Source: Duganella sp. CF402 | GTDB taxonomy: Bacteria > Pseudomonadota > Gammaproteobacteria > Burkholderiales > Burkholderiaceae_D | Length of the DNA stretch: 64,000 nucleotides | Direction of reading: 5' to 3' | Assembly: GCF_900109645.1 (NCBI RefSeq) | Contig: NZ_FOBG01000001.1 | Coordinates: 2,710,262 to 2,774,261 of the forward strand | Part shown: positions 7,792 to 17,201 of the stretch, in pieces | Position numbering within the stretch: the stretch's first letter is position 1 | Layout of the letters: the number at the start of each line of letters is the position of its first letter | Made by a program: the position numbers and the translations under genes | Notes under the pieces: model-generated | Told to the model about the DNA's origin: nothing | The model's input: only the letters and a program-made list of their open reading frames with translations | The model's database searches: none

Positions 7792-8574
7792 TCAGCTGCT
7801 GCGCACGCGGCCAATATGCCCGCGCAGTTCGTGCACGAGTTCGTTGAAGGGTTCGGTGTAGGTCACTTCCAGCTCGCGCGGCTGCGCCAGCGGGTTTTCC
7901 TTGCGCGCGACGATGCGCCCCGGCCGCTTGCTCATCACGTAGATGGTGTCGGCCAGGAAGGCCGCCTCGCGCAGATCGTGCGTCACCAGGATGACGTTGA
8001 ACTGGCGCTCGGTCCACAGGTCGCGCAACACGCACCACAGCTCTTCGCGCGTGAACGCGTCCAGTGCGCCGAACGGCTCGTCCAGCAGCAGCATCTTCGG
8101 CTCATGGATCAGCGCGCGGCAGATCGAGGCGCGCTGCTGCATGCCGCCCGACAGCTGCCACGGGTATTTGTCGGCATAGCCATCCAGCCCCACGGTCTTG
8201 AGCAGCTTCAGCGCGCGCTGCACGTACTGCTCGCGCTCGCGCTTGAAGTTGCTGCGGTACGGTTCGACGATCTCCAGCGGCAGCAGCACATTGTCGAGCG
8301 TGGTGCGCCACGGCAGCAAGGTCGGCGCCTGGAACGCCATGCCGACAAACTTCAACGGACCGGTCACCGGCTGGCCGCCGATGTTGACCTTGCCGCTGGT
8401 CGGCATCTTGAGGCCGGTCGCCAGCTTCATGAAGGTGGACTTGCCGCAGCCGGACGGGCCAACGATGGCGATGAATTCGCCCGGCCGGGTCTGCAGGTTG
8501 ATGTCTTCCACCGCGAACTCGCTATCGTTGTAAGCGAGGAAGACCTTTTGAAAATCGACGAATAATTCAGACAT
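7792..8574 (-). CDS. ABC transporter ATP-binding protein, NitT/TauT (SsuB/TauB) family
   Basis: Cytoplasmic ATPase of 260 aa. Walker A GPSGCGKST at 39-47, Q-loop FQAPTLLPWRT at 81-91 (the LLPW form typical of SsuB/TauB/NrtD), signature LSGGMQQR at 141-148, Walker B MLLLDEP at 161-167 and D-loop GALD. It lies 3 bases after the binding-protein stop and just before the permease, clearly one operon. The nucleotide-binding site is intact. The substrate is determined by the binding protein and is unknown. Confidence 0.93.
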   Translation of the reverse strand: MSELFVDFQKVFLAYNDSEFAVEDINLQTRPGEFIAIVGPSGCGKSTFMKLATGLKMPTSGKVNIGGQPVTGPLKFVGMAFQAPTLLPWRTTLDNVLLPLEIVEPYRSNFKREREQYVQRALKLLKTVGLDGYADKYPWQLSGGMQQRASICRALIHEPKMLLLDEPFGALDAFTREELWCVLRDLWTERQFNVILVTHDLREAAFLADTIYVMSKRPGRIVARKENPLAQPRELEVTYTEPFNELVHELRGHIGRVRSS

Positions 8575-8577
8575 GGG

Positions 8578-9597
8578 TCACTTAGGGAAGACGGTCAACT
8601 CGGCTTTGGATGGCAGGTAGGACGCATCCCACACGGTTTTAGGATCGACGCGGTTCTTGGTGGCGTAGGCGTCAGACACTTGCGATGCCATCAGCGACAG
8701 ACGCGACGGCGACACCTGGCCAAAGCCCTCGGCGCGCGCGTTCGGCGTGGCGACGGCGTCGGCAATTGCCATCTTCAGGCGGCGCAACTCCAGCTTTTCA
8801 TCGATCAGGCCGTCGCGCTCCTTGATCGCCTTGACCGCCGCTTCCGGGTTGGCCATCACATCCTTGGCGGCCTTGGCGAAGGCGCGCAGGAAGGCTTTCA
8901 CCACTTCCGGCTTCTGCTTGGCGAAGGTGTCGGAGACGATGATGGCGTTGCCGTACAGTTTGACGCCGTAGTTCGGGTACTGCAGCATCACCACGTCCTC
9001 ATCCTTGACGCCGCGCGCGTTCAGGTTCAGCAGCGAGGTAAAGGTGAAGCCGGTGATCGCATCCACATCGCCGCGCAGCAGCATGGTTTCGCGCAGCGGC
9101 GGGTCCATGCTGGTGAACGGCGACTTGGCCGGGTCCAGCTTGTTGGCCTTGGCGAAGATAGGATAGGCGCGGCGGCCGGCATCAAACACCGGCGAGCCGA
9201 GCTTCTTGCCGGTCAGGTCGGCCGGAGTCTTGATGCCGGATTTTTTCAGCGCGATGATGGCTGCCGGCGTGTCGTTGTAGACCATCATCACGGCCAGCGG
9301 CTTGCTCGGGGCGGTCGGGTTGTTGGCGTTGAACTCCATCAGCGCCGCCATGTCGGCAAAGCCCATTTCATAGGTGCCGGAAGCGACGCGGTTGACCGCG
9401 TTGGCCGAACCGCTGCCGGCGTCGATGGTCACGTCCAGCTTTTCCTCGGCGAAGTAGCCCTTGCTCTTGGCCACCAGGAAGAAGGCCGACGGCCCTTCGA
9501 AGCGCCAGTCCAGTTGGAACTTGATTTTCTCCTGCGCCAGCGCAGGCAAGGCCAGCATGCACAGGGCCAGACTGATCGTTGCTTTCATTTTCTTCAT
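8578..9597 (-). CDS. periplasmic substrate-binding protein, NMT1/THI5-like
   Basis: 339 aa binding protein with signal peptide MKKMKATISLALCMLALPALA. The mature part opens KIKFQLDWRFEGPSAFFLVA and continues KSKGYFAEEKLDV, the NMT1/THI5 signature found in SsuA, TauA, ThiY and related proteins. AGSGSANAVNRVASGTYE near residues 60-78 is the usual ligand-pocket loop. The start has AGGG seven bases upstream. It follows gntR by 22 bases. Relatives bind pyrimidine precursors, sulfonates or aromatic acids; nothing here decides between them. Confidence 0.88.
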   Translation of the reverse strand: MKKMKATISLALCMLALPALAQEKIKFQLDWRFEGPSAFFLVAKSKGYFAEEKLDVTIDAGSGSANAVNRVASGTYEMGFADMAALMEFNANNPTAPSKPLAVMMVYNDTPAAIIALKKSGIKTPADLTGKKLGSPVFDAGRRAYPIFAKANKLDPAKSPFTSMDPPLRETMLLRGDVDAITGFTFTSLLNLNARGVKDEDVVMLQYPNYGVKLYGNAIIVSDTFAKQKPEVVKAFLRAFAKAAKDVMANPEAAVKAIKERDGLIDEKLELRRLKMAIADAVATPNARAEGFGQVSPSRLSLMASQVSDAYATKNRVDPKTVWDASYLPSKAELTVFPK

Positions 9598-9619
9598 TTG
9601 CTATCCCTTAAAGTGTTGG

Positions 9620-10288
9620 TTAGGTTTTTCCGAGGGCGCTGCGTAAGTCAAAACGTTGCGATGGCCGGTCCAGCAGGCGGCAAGCGCACTGGCCGAGGTG
9701 ATGCATCATTTCCTCGTGGGCCTTGGTGTGGTCTTTCTTTTCGAGCGCGTCGAGCACGGCCGCGTGTTCGTCGAAGGAGCACGGCTGCTGCCCGGTAGGA
9801 CTGCTGGCTGAAATCAGCAAAGTGGTGCGCGAGACCAGACGGCGCAGGGCTTCCACCACCAGCGAATTACCGGCCAGCTTGGCCAGTTCGATGTGGAATT
9901 CGGCGGACAGGCGGATCCATTGCGGGCGGTCGCCGCGCATATAGGCATCGCGTTCGCGCTTGACCAGCGCGCGCAGGGCGGCGTAGTCGGACTTGCGGGT
10001 TTTGTCGATCAGCTTGTGCATCACCAGCGCTTCCAGCGTCTGGCGCAGCTCGAACATTTCGTAGGCTTCCTCGTCGGTGGGGCTGGCGATGTAGGCGCCG
10101 CGATTGCGCTCGATATCGACCAGGCCATCGGCGGCCAGCTTGGCCAGCACGCGGCGCACCGTGTGGCGGGCGATGCCGTAGATCTCGCCCAGGCCCTCCT
10201 CGGTCAGCTTGGTGCCGGCCGGCAGCCGGTGCTCCATGATCGCGTCATAGATTTCGAGGTACATCCGGTCTTCGTTAGAGGTAGGCAT
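9620..10288 (-). CDS. GntR-family transcriptional regulator, FCD (FadR) subfamily
   Basis: 222 aa repressor-type regulator. The N-terminal winged helix-turn-helix spans residues about 5-72 (GEIYGIARHTVRRVLAKLAA is the recognition region). The C-terminal all-helical FCD ligand domain spans about 78-210, with the metal-binding-type residues D..H distributed as in FadR-like proteins (RLSAEFHIELAKLAG). It heads the ABC operon and probably senses the transported substrate or a catabolite. A perfect 14-base palindrome 39 bases upstream (10327-10340) is its likely autoregulatory operator. Confidence 0.9.
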   Translation of the reverse strand: MPTSNEDRMYLEIYDAIMEHRLPAGTKLTEEGLGEIYGIARHTVRRVLAKLAADGLVDIERNRGAYIASPTDEEAYEMFELRQTLEALVMHKLIDKTRKSDYAALRALVKRERDAYMRGDRPQWIRLSAEFHIELAKLAGNSLVVEALRRLVSRTTLLISASSPTGQQPCSFDEHAAVLDALEKKDHTKAHEEMMHHLGQCACRLLDRPSQRFDLRSALGKT

Positions 10289-10326
10289 ACCTCCGGTTGA
10301 GCAACATCTGTGCCAACCGGTTTTGC

Positions 10327-10340
10327 GATTGTCGACAATC
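10327..10340. promoter_or_regulatory. palindromic operator candidate for the GntR-FCD regulator
   Basis: GATTGTCGACAATC is a perfect 14-base palindrome in the gap upstream of the gntR-type gene. Its TTGT-CG-ACAA core resembles the TNGT-spacer-ACNA pattern reported for FCD regulators. A second partial copy (GTTGTCGCC) starts at about 10351. Binding by the adjacent regulator is inference. Confidence 0.6.
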
Positions 10341-10385
10341 TAAAAGGCAGGTTGTCGCCAAACTGGCGCACGGAATAGCCCCAAT

Positions 10386-10871
10386 TTAAGGCGGACGTGC
10401 ACCAAGAATGGACTTCATGACGTCTTCTTTGGAAAAGCGGCCGTCCAGCCAGGCCGCTGAATCTGCGGCCGCATCGGCGATGACGATCGCAGCCAGGCTC
10501 GCCCGGCCATCCAGCACAAGACACCTCGCACGAGCGATCCGGGCAGCGTCCAGATAGAAATTGTCACGCGCCATTTCGGACCGTTCCACACAGCGGCCGA
10601 ATGCGCTTTCGGCGTGGGCGTAGTTCTGCAGCCGATAAGCGATATAACCCTGCTCGAACAAATAAGGAAGATAGTCAGGTGAAATGTTGAGCGCTTGGGC
10701 GACCGCATTGCTCGCCTGCACAAAATCCTCGCTCATTTCGTGAACATGGGCCAACTTACTCCAGGCCTCAGCCTCGCCGGGTGCATCAGCAACCCACTGG
10801 CCAGCGAGATCCCGGGCACCCACCAGGTCATCCCCATCGATGGCGCGATCGATTTCAAGCGCATAATTCAC
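10386..10871 (-). CDS. TPR-repeat protein of unknown role
   Basis: 161 aa cytoplasmic protein (no signal peptide). A GTG start at 10871 is chosen because AGGAGG lies five bases upstream; the longer frame to 11015 has no such site and a Cys/Arg-rich, non-conserved look. Residues about 5-95 form two to three tetratricopeptide-like helical pairs (AEAWSKLAHVHEMSEDFVQA, then SPDYLPYLFEQGYIAYRL). TPR proteins act as protein-binding scaffolds; no catalytic motif is present. It diverges from mutS and overlaps no other gene. Specific function unknown. Confidence 0.7.
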   Translation of the reverse strand: MNYALEIDRAIDGDDLVGARDLAGQWVADAPGEAEAWSKLAHVHEMSEDFVQASNAVAQALNISPDYLPYLFEQGYIAYRLQNYAHAESAFGRCVERSEMARDNFYLDAARIARARCLVLDGRASLAAIVIADAAADSAAWLDGRFSKEDVMKSILGARPP

Positions 10872-11083
10872 GTTGCCCTCCTCGCGACAGCATTTCCGCC
10901 ACATCTTTCGCTGACCTGTCCCCGCATGCATTGGTCCATTGTAGTCCCCTGCAGCCCTCTTTGCCGATCGGGGGACGCGAACCAGGCCGCGCATCGCCTG
11001 CGGGCAATTTCCCACTCTCGCTCACATTTGGACATGATAGCGTCTCCTTTTCGAGGAATTCGTCAGCGATCTGCCGAAATTGG

Positions 11084-11089
11084 TAGAAT
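11084..11089 (+). promoter_or_regulatory. putative -10 element of mutS
   Basis: TAGAAT occurs 69 bases upstream of the chosen mutS ATG in an otherwise gene-free 286-base divergent gap (10872-11157). No convincing -35 was seen, so this is a weak call. Nothing else was recognised in the gap. Confidence 0.4.
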
Positions 11090-11157
11090 GACGGGTTACG
11101 CGCGGGGGCTGTTTGAGCCGCCGCAAAACCAGACTGATCGCATCGCCTAAAGAACCA

Positions 11158-13836
11158 ATGACCACCGTCCCGAACGAAATCAACGCCGCCGCCGTCAAGA
11201 ACAGCCCCACCGAAAAGCTCACCCCGATGATGCAGCAGTACATGAGCATCAAGAGCCAGCACCCGGACATGCTGGTCTTCTACCGCATGGGCGATTTCTA
11301 CGAGTTGTTCCATGAGGACGCGGAAAAGGCGGCGCGCATTCTCGGCATTACGCTGACGGCGCGCGGCTCGTCGGGCGGTCAGCCGATCAAGATGTGCGGC
11401 GTGCCGTTCCACTCGCTGGAAGGCTATCTGGCCAAGCTGGTGAAGATCGGCGAGTCCTGCGCGATCTGCGAACAAATCGGCGATCCAGCCACCAGCAAAG
11501 GCCCGGTCGAACGCAAGGTGATGCGTGTGGTCACGCCGGGTACGCTGACCGATGCCGATCTGCTGCCGGAAAAATCGGAACGTCCGCTGCTCGCGCTGTG
11601 CATCATCAGCCAGCGCAAGGTCGCCACCGCCGGCCTGGCGTGGCTGTCGCTGGCCAGCGGCGCGCTGCGTTTGATGGAGTTCTCGGGCGATGCCCACACC
11701 GTCAACTCGCGCATCCAGCAGGAACTGGAACGCATCTCGCCAGCCGAGATCCTGCGCGGCGATACCGGCGATCTGTTTGAGGAATACACGGCCTGCCACG
11801 TCAACAACGTCCCTGAATGGCACTTCGATGTGGTCAGCGGCCACAAGGCGTTGCTGGATCAATTGGCCGTCTCCACGCTGACCGGCTTTGGCGCCGATGG
11901 CTTGGGCGCTGCGTTCGGCGCGGCCGGCGCGCTGCTGCGTTACGCGCAATCGACGCAAGGCCGTGGCCTGCAGCACGTGCGCACGCTGACTACCGAAACG
12001 GAAAATGAATTCATCGGCCTCGATGCCGCCACGCGCCGCAATCTGGAACTGACCGAGACCATACGCGGCCAGGAATCGCCGACGCTGTTCTCGCTGCTGG
12101 ACCACTGCCGCACGGCGATGGGTTCGCGCCTGCTGCGCCACTGGCTGCACCATGCACGCCGCGACCAGAACGTGGCACGTTCGCGTCATCAAGCCATCGC
12201 CGCACTGGCGCAGGCCGACGCCACCGGCTCGCTGTCACACACGCTGGCGCAAGTGCCGGACATTGAACGCATCACCACCCGTATCGCCCTGCTGTCGGCA
12301 CGTCCGCGCGACCTCGCCAGCCTGCGCGATGGCTTGCAGCAGCTGCCTGCGCTGCGTCACGGCATGCAGCGCGTGCTGACCGATGCCAACGGCCTGCTGG
12401 CCGGCATCCACGCCGATCTCGCGACGCCGGAATCCTGCCTCGATCTGCTGCAACGCGCAGTGATGCCGGAGCCGGCCGTGATGGTGCGCGACGGCGGTGT
12501 GATCGCACGCGGCTTCGACGCGGAGCTGGACGAACTGCGCGGCCTGTCGGAAAACGCCGGCCAGTATCTAGTCGACCTCGAGACGCGCGAACGCGCCCGC
12601 ACCGGCATCGCCAATCTGCGCGTGGAGTACAACAAGGTGCACGGCTTCTACATCGAAGTCACCAACGGCCAGGCCGACAAGGTGCCGGACGATTACCGCC
12701 GCCGCCAGACACTGAAAAACTGCGAGCGTTACATCACGCCGGAACTGAAGGCGTTTGAAGACAAGGCGCTGTCGGCGCAAGACCGCGCACTGGCCCGCGA
12801 GAAGATGCTGTACGACCAGCTGCTGGGCGATCTCGCGCCGTTCATCGGCACGCTGCAATCGATCGCCCGCGCGCTGGCGCAGCTGGACACGCTGACCGCG
12901 CTCACCGACCACGCGCTGCGTCACAACTGGTGCGCGCCGGAGCTGGTGGACACGCCGTGCATCAACATCAAGGAAGGCCGCCACCCGGTGGTGGAGAACC
13001 AGATCGAGCGCTTCATCGCCAACGATTGCCGCTTCGTCGACGAACGCCGCCTGCTGCTGATTACCGGTCCTAACATGGGCGGTAAATCGACCTTCATGCG
13101 CCAGGTGGCCTTGATTACCCTGCTGGCTTACATGGGCAGCTACGTGCCGGCGCAAAGTGCCGTCATTGGCCCGATCGACCGCATCTTCACCCGCATCGGC
13201 GCCACCGACGACCTGGCCGGCGGCCGCTCGACCTTCATGGTGGAGATGACCGAAGCCGCAGCCATCCTGAACGGCGCCACCGAACACTCGCTGGTGCTGA
13301 TGGACGAAATCGGCCGTGGCACATCGACTTTCGACGGCCTGGCGCTGGCGTGGGCGATTGCGCGCCACCTGATTGAAACCAGCCGCAGCTTCTCGCTGTT
13401 CGCGACGCACTACTTCGAACTGACGCAACTGCCGGACAATCACCCTACCGCCAGCAATGTGCACCTGTCGGCGGTGGAGCATAAAGACACCATCGTGTTC
13501 CTGCACGCGGTGCAGGATGGCCCTGCGTCGCAGAGCTACGGTCTGCAGGTGGCGCAACTGGCTGGTGTGCCGCAGCCGGTCATCAAGGCCGCGCGCAAGC
13601 ACCTTGCGCGCCTGGAAGCGCAGGCACTGGACGCCACGCCGCAGCTGGACTTGTTCGCCGCGCCGTCAGTCGACGCCAACGATGAAGAGATCGAAGCGCC
13701 GGCAGCGGCCACCAGCCCGGCGATGCGCGAGCTGCTCGATGCGCTCGACGAGCTGGATCCTGATGCGCTGACGCCGCGCGAGGCGCTGGACCGCCTGTAT
13801 CAACTGAAGCGCCTGACCGAGTCGGCGCAGGCATGA
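11158..13836 (+). CDS. mutS: DNA mismatch repair protein MutS
   Basis: 892 aa mismatch-recognition ATPase. The N-terminal mismatch-binding Phe-X-Glu is present as F47-Y48-E49 in RMGDFYELF; the ATPase Walker [10 protein letters not shown] lies at about residues 637-645, followed by [20 protein letters not shown] and Walker [17 protein letters not shown]. The C-terminal tail ([19 protein letters not shown]) matches the tetramerisation/beta-clamp region. The ATG at 11158 is preferred over an in-frame TTG at 11113 because conserved sequence begins only with [11 protein letters not shown]. No frameshift or missing motif. The stop overlaps the next gene by four bases. Confidence 0.98.
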   Translation: MTTVPNEINAAAVKNSPTEKLTPMMQQYMSIKSQHPDMLVFYRMGDFYELFHEDAEKAARILGITLTARGSSGGQPIKMCGVPFHSLEGYLAKLVKIGESCAICEQIGDPATSKGPVERKVMRVVTPGTLTDADLLPEKSERPLLALCIISQRKVATAGLAWLSLASGALRLMEFSGDAHTVNSRIQQELERISPAEILRGDTGDLFEEYTACHVNNVPEWHFDVVSGHKALLDQLAVSTLTGFGADGLGAAFGAAGALLRYAQSTQGRGLQHVRTLTTETENEFIGLDAATRRNLELTETIRGQESPTLFSLLDHCRTAMGSRLLRHWLHHARRDQNVARSRHQAIAALAQADATGSLSHTLAQVPDIERITTRIALLSARPRDLASLRDGLQQLPALRHGMQRVLTDANGLLAGIHADLATPESCLDLLQRAVMPEPAVMVRDGGVIARGFDAELDELRGLSENAGQYLVDLETRERARTGIANLRVEYNKVHGFYIEVTNGQADKVPDDYRRRQTLKNCERYITPELKAFEDKALSAQDRALAREKMLYDQLLGDLAPFIGTLQSIARALAQLDTLTALTDHALRHNWCAPELVDTPCINIKEGRHPVVENQIERFIANDCRFVDERRLLLITGPNMGGKSTFMRQVALITLLAYMGSYVPAQSAVIGPIDRIFTRIGATDDLAGGRSTFMVEMTEAAAILNGATEHSLVLMDEIGRGTSTFDGLALAWAIARHLIETSRSFSLFATHYFELTQLPDNHPTASNVHLSAVEHKDTIVFLHAVQDGPASQSYGLQVAQLAGVPQPVIKAARKHLARLEAQALDATPQLDLFAAPSVDANDEEIEAPAAATSPAMRELLDALDELDPDALTPREALDRLYQLKRLTESAQA

Positions 13837-14855
13837 TCTGCGCCACGCGCCATCGCCGTCCGCTGCTGGCCGCCGCTGCGGCGCTTGCGGCCGCGATGGC
13901 CGTGGCAGCCGCAATGCCAGCGGCGCGCGCGGCGCAAGCCACCCCGCCGCGCAGCAACGGCAGCAGCACCGCGCAGGCTGCGCGCGAATTCCAGTTCTCC
14001 GTCATCGGCCACCCGCTCCAGCATGGCCGTGATGAAGCAGCGCTCAAGCGCGCCATTGCGGAGGCGTCGCAAAGCGATTCCGCCTTCGTGGTCGCCACCG
14101 GCATCAAGGCTGTCAGCGAGCCTTGCAGCGACAAGCTCTATACCCAGCGCCATGCGCTGCTCAATGAATCCGCGCAGCCGATGATCGTCTCGCTGGCTGG
14201 CAGCGACTGGAGCGCTTGCCTCAATTCCAGCGGCCGCTCCAACGCCATCGAACGCCTGAACCGCTTGCGCGAACTGTTTTACGTCGACGGCGAATCGCTC
14301 GGCGCGCGCCGCCTGCCCGTCACCCGCCTCTCATCCAACGCCAAGTTCCGCAGCTACGCCGAGAACGCGCACTGGGAATACGGCAAGGTGCTGTTCGCCA
14401 CCATCAACCTCCCCGCCAACAACAACCACTTCCGCCCCGAGGCAGGCCGCAACAGCGAGTTTGAAGATCGCCTGGTCGCCAACCGCGCGTGGCTGCATCG
14501 CCTGTTCACGCTGGCGGAGCGGCAAAAAATGCAGGGCATTGTGCTATTCTCGGACGGCGATCCCGGCGTCACGGCGGAAGAAGGCTTCTCGCTGCTGCCA
14601 AGCTTCCGCACCAGGCAGGATGGCTTTGCCGAAGTGCGCAAGCAAATCCGCACGCTGGCTGAAAAGTACAAAGGGAAGGTGCTGCTGATTGATGCGCAGC
14701 GCGGCGCAGCGGCCGGAGGAGATGCGGCGGCCATTCAATGGCGCGGCAATGTGGGACATCTGCACATGGCCGCAGATTGGGCCGAAGTGCGCGTCGCTCC
14801 GGGCGCCGCCGCCCTCTTCTCAATCAAGGGCGGCAGCGCCGAAGCGCCGCAGTAA
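13833..14855 (+). CDS. secreted calcineurin-like metallophosphoesterase homologue, probably catalytically degenerate
   Basis: 340 aa exported protein with an Ala-rich signal peptide (about residues 1-34). Its layout follows secreted calcineurin-like phosphoesterases: an FVV segment before [11 protein letters not shown], a [14 protein letters not shown] segment where relatives have a TPGDNEWTDC-like motif, [13 protein letters not shown], then [18 protein letters not shown] and a late FSDGDPG. The metal ligands expected in those places (GD, GNH/GDNE and the first Asp-X-His) are replaced (ATGIK, GSDWS), so phosphatase activity is doubtful. Family recognition is from memory of these motifs. Its ATG overlaps the mutS stop (ATGA), suggesting coupled translation. 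Confidence 0.6.
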   Translation: MICATRHRRPLLAAAAALAAAMAVAAAMPAARAAQATPPRSNGSSTAQAAREFQFSVIGHPLQHGRDEAALKRAIAEASQSDSAFVVATGIKAVSEPCSDKLYTQRHALLNESAQPMIVSLAGSDWSACLNSSGRSNAIERLNRLRELFYVDGESLGARRLPVTRLSSNAKFRSYAENAHWEYGKVLFATINLPANNNHFRPEAGRNSEFEDRLVANRAWLHRLFTLAERQKMQGIVLFSDGDPGVTAEEGFSLLPSFRTRQDGFAEVRKQIRTLAEKYKGKVLLIDAQRGAAAGGDAAAIQWRGNVGHLHMAADWAEVRVAPGAAALFSIKGGSAEAPQ

Positions 14856-14860
14856 AACTC

Positions 14861-15406
14861 TTAGTGAATCGGGTGGATGGCGACGTGATCGCCGTCTTCG
14901 CCTTCATCATCTTCGTCATCGTGGTGATGACCGTGGGCGCCGTGCACGTGGCCGTGGGCGATTTCTTCGTCGCTCGCTTCGCGCACATCCACCACTTCCA
15001 GCGAGAAGCGCAGGGCCATGCCGGCCAGCGGGTGATTGCCGTCCAGGACCACTTTGTCGTCAGCGATATCGGTCACGGTGAAGATCATGGCTTCTTCTTC
15101 GCCAGCGTCGCCGTCCGGCATGCCTTCGAACTGCATGCCCACTTCCAGCGGTTCCGGCAGGCGCTTGCGCTCTTCCACCTTCACCAGCGATGCGTCGTAG
15201 TCACCGAAAGCGTCTTCCGGTTCGATCTGGATGATCGACGAATAGCCGACGTCCTTGCCGTCCAGTTCTTCTTCGATTTTCGGCAGGGTGTTCTCGTAGC
15301 CACCGTGCAGGTAGACCATAGGTTGACGGCCGTCTTCGATCAGATTGTCCTGTGCATCGGACAGTTTGTAATTCACAGTCACGACCGTGTTCTTGGCAAT
15401 CTTCAT
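14861..15406 (-). CDS. FKBP-type peptidyl-prolyl isomerase, SlyD-like
   Basis: 181 aa cytoplasmic prolyl isomerase/chaperone. The start MKIAKNTVVTVNYKL is chosen because AAAGGA is eight bases upstream; an ATG nine bases earlier overlaps that site. The FKBP fold is interrupted by the IF chaperone domain (EPEDAFGDYDASLVK, about residues 65-125). The tail (from about 150) is rich in His, Asp and Glu (HGHVHGAHGHHHDDEDD), like the metal-binding tail of SlyD, which delivers nickel. It converges on the phosphoesterase-like gene with a 5-base gap. Good family call; the nickel role is inferred. Confidence 0.92.
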   Translation of the reverse strand: MKIAKNTVVTVNYKLSDAQDNLIEDGRQPMVYLHGGYENTLPKIEEELDGKDVGYSSIIQIEPEDAFGDYDASLVKVEERKRLPEPLEVGMQFEGMPDGDAGEEEAMIFTVTDIADDKVVLDGNHPLAGMALRFSLEVVDVREASDEEIAHGHVHGAHGHHHDDEDDEGEDGDHVAIHPIH

Positions 15407-15435
15407 GTTGTGCATCCTTTCATAATTAACCCCGG

Positions 15436-15441
15436 ATTATA
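15436..15441 (-). promoter_or_regulatory. -10 element of the SlyD-like gene
   Basis: On the minus strand a perfect TATAAT lies 30 bases before the chosen start and implies a leader of about 23 bases that carries the AAAGGA ribosome site. No strong -35 was seen. Confidence 0.6.
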
Positions 15442-15476
15442 CCTTGGATCGCCGCCAGACCCCGGCGGCGACTGGT

Positions 15477-15482
15477 TATAAT
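15477..15482 (+). promoter_or_regulatory. -10 element directly before the RoxA-type gene
   Basis: TATAAT ends five bases before the ATG at 15488. With a usual six to seven base distance to the transcription start, the mRNA would begin at or near the start codon. No Shine-Dalgarno precedes the gene. A -35 is not obvious. It lies back to back with the SlyD-like gene's -10. Confidence 0.5.
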
Positions 15483-15487
15483 GGCGT

Positions 15488-16609
15488 ATGAAAAAATTAC
15501 CTCTCCTCGGCGATATCACGCCCGCGCAGTTCATGCGCGACTACTGGCACAAAAAGCCACTTCTGATCCGCAACGCCATCCCCGGCTTCAAGCCGCTGCT
15601 GACGCTGGACGCGCTGGCCAAGCTGGCCGCCACCAACCACACCGAATCGCGCCTGGTCACCGGCTTCGACGGCGAATGGGCAATGGAACACGGTCCGCTG
15701 GAAAGCCTGCCGGCGCGCGACAAGAAGGAATGGACCCTGCTGGTGCAAGGCGTGAACCTGTTCGACGCCAAGGCGGACGCCCTGCTGCGCCAGTTCCGCT
15801 TCATCCCCGATGCCCGCCTCGACGACCTGATGGTCAGCTTTGCCACCGATGGCGGCGGCGTCGGCCCGCACTTCGATTCCTACGACGTGTTCCTGCTGCA
15901 GGCGCAGGGCCAGCGCCGCTGGAAAATCAGCGCGCAGAAGGACCTGTCGCTGGTGGACGGCCTGCCGCTGAAGATCCTGGCCAACTTCGAGCCGGAAGAA
16001 GAATTCGTACTCAATCCGGGCGACATGCTGTACCTGCCGCCGCACTACGCGCACGACGGCGTCGCCATCGGCGATTGCCAGACCTACTCGATCGGCTTCC
16101 GCTCGCCGTCGTACCAGGAACTGGGCGAGAATTTCCTGCAATTCATGGCCGATTCGATCGACCTGCAAGGCCGCTACGCCGATCCGGACCTGGAGCCGAC
16201 CAGCAAGCCGGCCGAGATCCCGCGCCAGATGCTGGCCGCGCTGACCGACGAGCTGAACAAGGTACGCTTCACCGAGGAAGACATCACCATCTTCTTCGGT
16301 GAGTACATGTCCACGCCGAAGCACAATGTGTTCTTCACCGGCCCGACCAAGCCGCTCACGGTGGGCAAGTTCGGCGATGCCGTGATGAAGAAGGGCCTGT
16401 CGCTGTCGGCCAAGACGCAGATGCTGTACCGTGGCAAGAACGTGTTCATCAACGGCGAATCGTTCGGCGTCGGCAAGGCCGACAAGGCCACGCTGGAGCT
16501 GCTGGCCAACAACCGCCGCCTTGAGGGCGATGAGTTCGCCAGCGCCTCGGACGACGTGCTGGAAGCGCTGTACACGTGGTACCAGGACGGCTGGGTCGAG
16601 CTGGGCTAA
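15488..16609 (+). CDS. roxA: cupin-4/JmjC ribosomal oxygenase, RoxA (YcfD)-type
   Basis: 373 aa 2-oxoglutarate/Fe(II) dioxygenase; E. coli YcfD hydroxylates an arginine of ribosomal protein uL16. The Fe-binding triad is visible: H128 and D130 in GPHFDSYDVF, and H189 in PPHYAHDG. The DYWHKKPLLIRNA opening (residues 18-30) is a hallmark, and the C-terminal winged-helix part (about 255-373) is complete. Length equals YcfD (373 aa). It diverges from the SlyD-like gene and is followed 30 bases later by a small hypothetical gene, probably co-transcribed. The uL16 target is inferred from family knowledge. Confidence 0.93.
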   Translation: MKKLPLLGDITPAQFMRDYWHKKPLLIRNAIPGFKPLLTLDALAKLAATNHTESRLVTGFDGEWAMEHGPLESLPARDKKEWTLLVQGVNLFDAKADALLRQFRFIPDARLDDLMVSFATDGGGVGPHFDSYDVFLLQAQGQRRWKISAQKDLSLVDGLPLKILANFEPEEEFVLNPGDMLYLPPHYAHDGVAIGDCQTYSIGFRSPSYQELGENFLQFMADSIDLQGRYADPDLEPTSKPAEIPRQMLAALTDELNKVRFTEEDITIFFGEYMSTPKHNVFFTGPTKPLTVGKFGDAVMKKGLSLSAKTQMLYRGKNVFINGESFGVGKADKATLELLANNRRLEGDEFASASDDVLEALYTWYQDGWVELG

Positions 16610-16639
16610 CAAACTGAATTAACTGAGCTGGGAGGCAAT

Positions 16640-17116
16640 ATGGACAGACTGGTTATTCCCTTCACCACGCGGGCGGAATTTCAGCAGCACCTGGCCAGTT
16701 GCCTGTCGCGCGCCGAGCAGACGCTGCAGATGTTCGATCCCGATTACGCCATCTGGGAGCTGGGCAGCACCACCACCGACGCCCAGCTGCGGCGCTTCCT
16801 GCAAGGCGGCGGCCGGCTGCAGCTGGCGGCGCACGATGGTCGCCACGTCGAGCGCGCTGCGCCGCGTTTCCTGCGCTTGCTGAAGGATTACGGCCACTTG
16901 ATCGAAGTTCGCCGCACCAACCCGCAATTGCGCCAGTTGACCGACTCCTTCTGCATCGCCGACCAGCGCGACATCGTGCGCCGTTTCCATGCCGATCACT
17001 TCCGGGGCGAGGCCGTATTCAACGGTCCGGCCGACCTGCAAACCAGTCTGGAACGTTTTCTTACAATTTGGATAGAATCCGGCCCCGGATTGTATGCAAA
17101 CTCAACTGGATTATGA
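16640..17116 (+). CDS. conserved hypothetical protein (possibly DUF7931)
   Basis: 158 aa soluble protein without signal peptide. It contains FTTRAEFQQHLASCLSRAEQ, MFDPDYAIWELGS and a C-terminal RFHADHFRGEAVFNGP; the layout recalls phospholipase-D-like fold proteins that lack the HKD motif. From memory this resembles the family called DUF7931, unverified. A strong ribosome site (GGGAGG) precedes the ATG, and the gap to roxA is 30 bases, so the two are probably one transcript. No catalytic residues can be named. A hairpin-forming ATCCGG/CCGGAT pair lies inside its 3' end. Confidence 0.65.
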   Translation: MDRLVIPFTTRAEFQQHLASCLSRAEQTLQMFDPDYAIWELGSTTTDAQLRRFLQGGGRLQLAAHDGRHVERAAPRFLRLLKDYGHLIEVRRTNPQLRQLTDSFCIADQRDIVRRFHADHFRGEAVFNGPADLQTSLERFLTIWIESGPGLYANSTGL

Positions 17117-17201
17117 GCCGGTTTTGGGTAAAATGCGGAGGTTCGATGCGATCACTGGTAATTAGCCGCAAGAAGCCGCAAGTCGAGTCGTAAACGAAAT
17201 G

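Noticed and set aside
10855..12192. Long minus-strand open frame opposite mutS
   Set aside because: Shadow of mutS in a GC-rich region: repetitive Arg/Gln/Ala content, no motif, and no ribosome site.
17146..17193. A 15-codon frame after GGAGG upstream of the small lipoprotein gene
   Set aside because: The spacing to the ATG is only four bases and no homology or promoter fits; too short to support as a gene.
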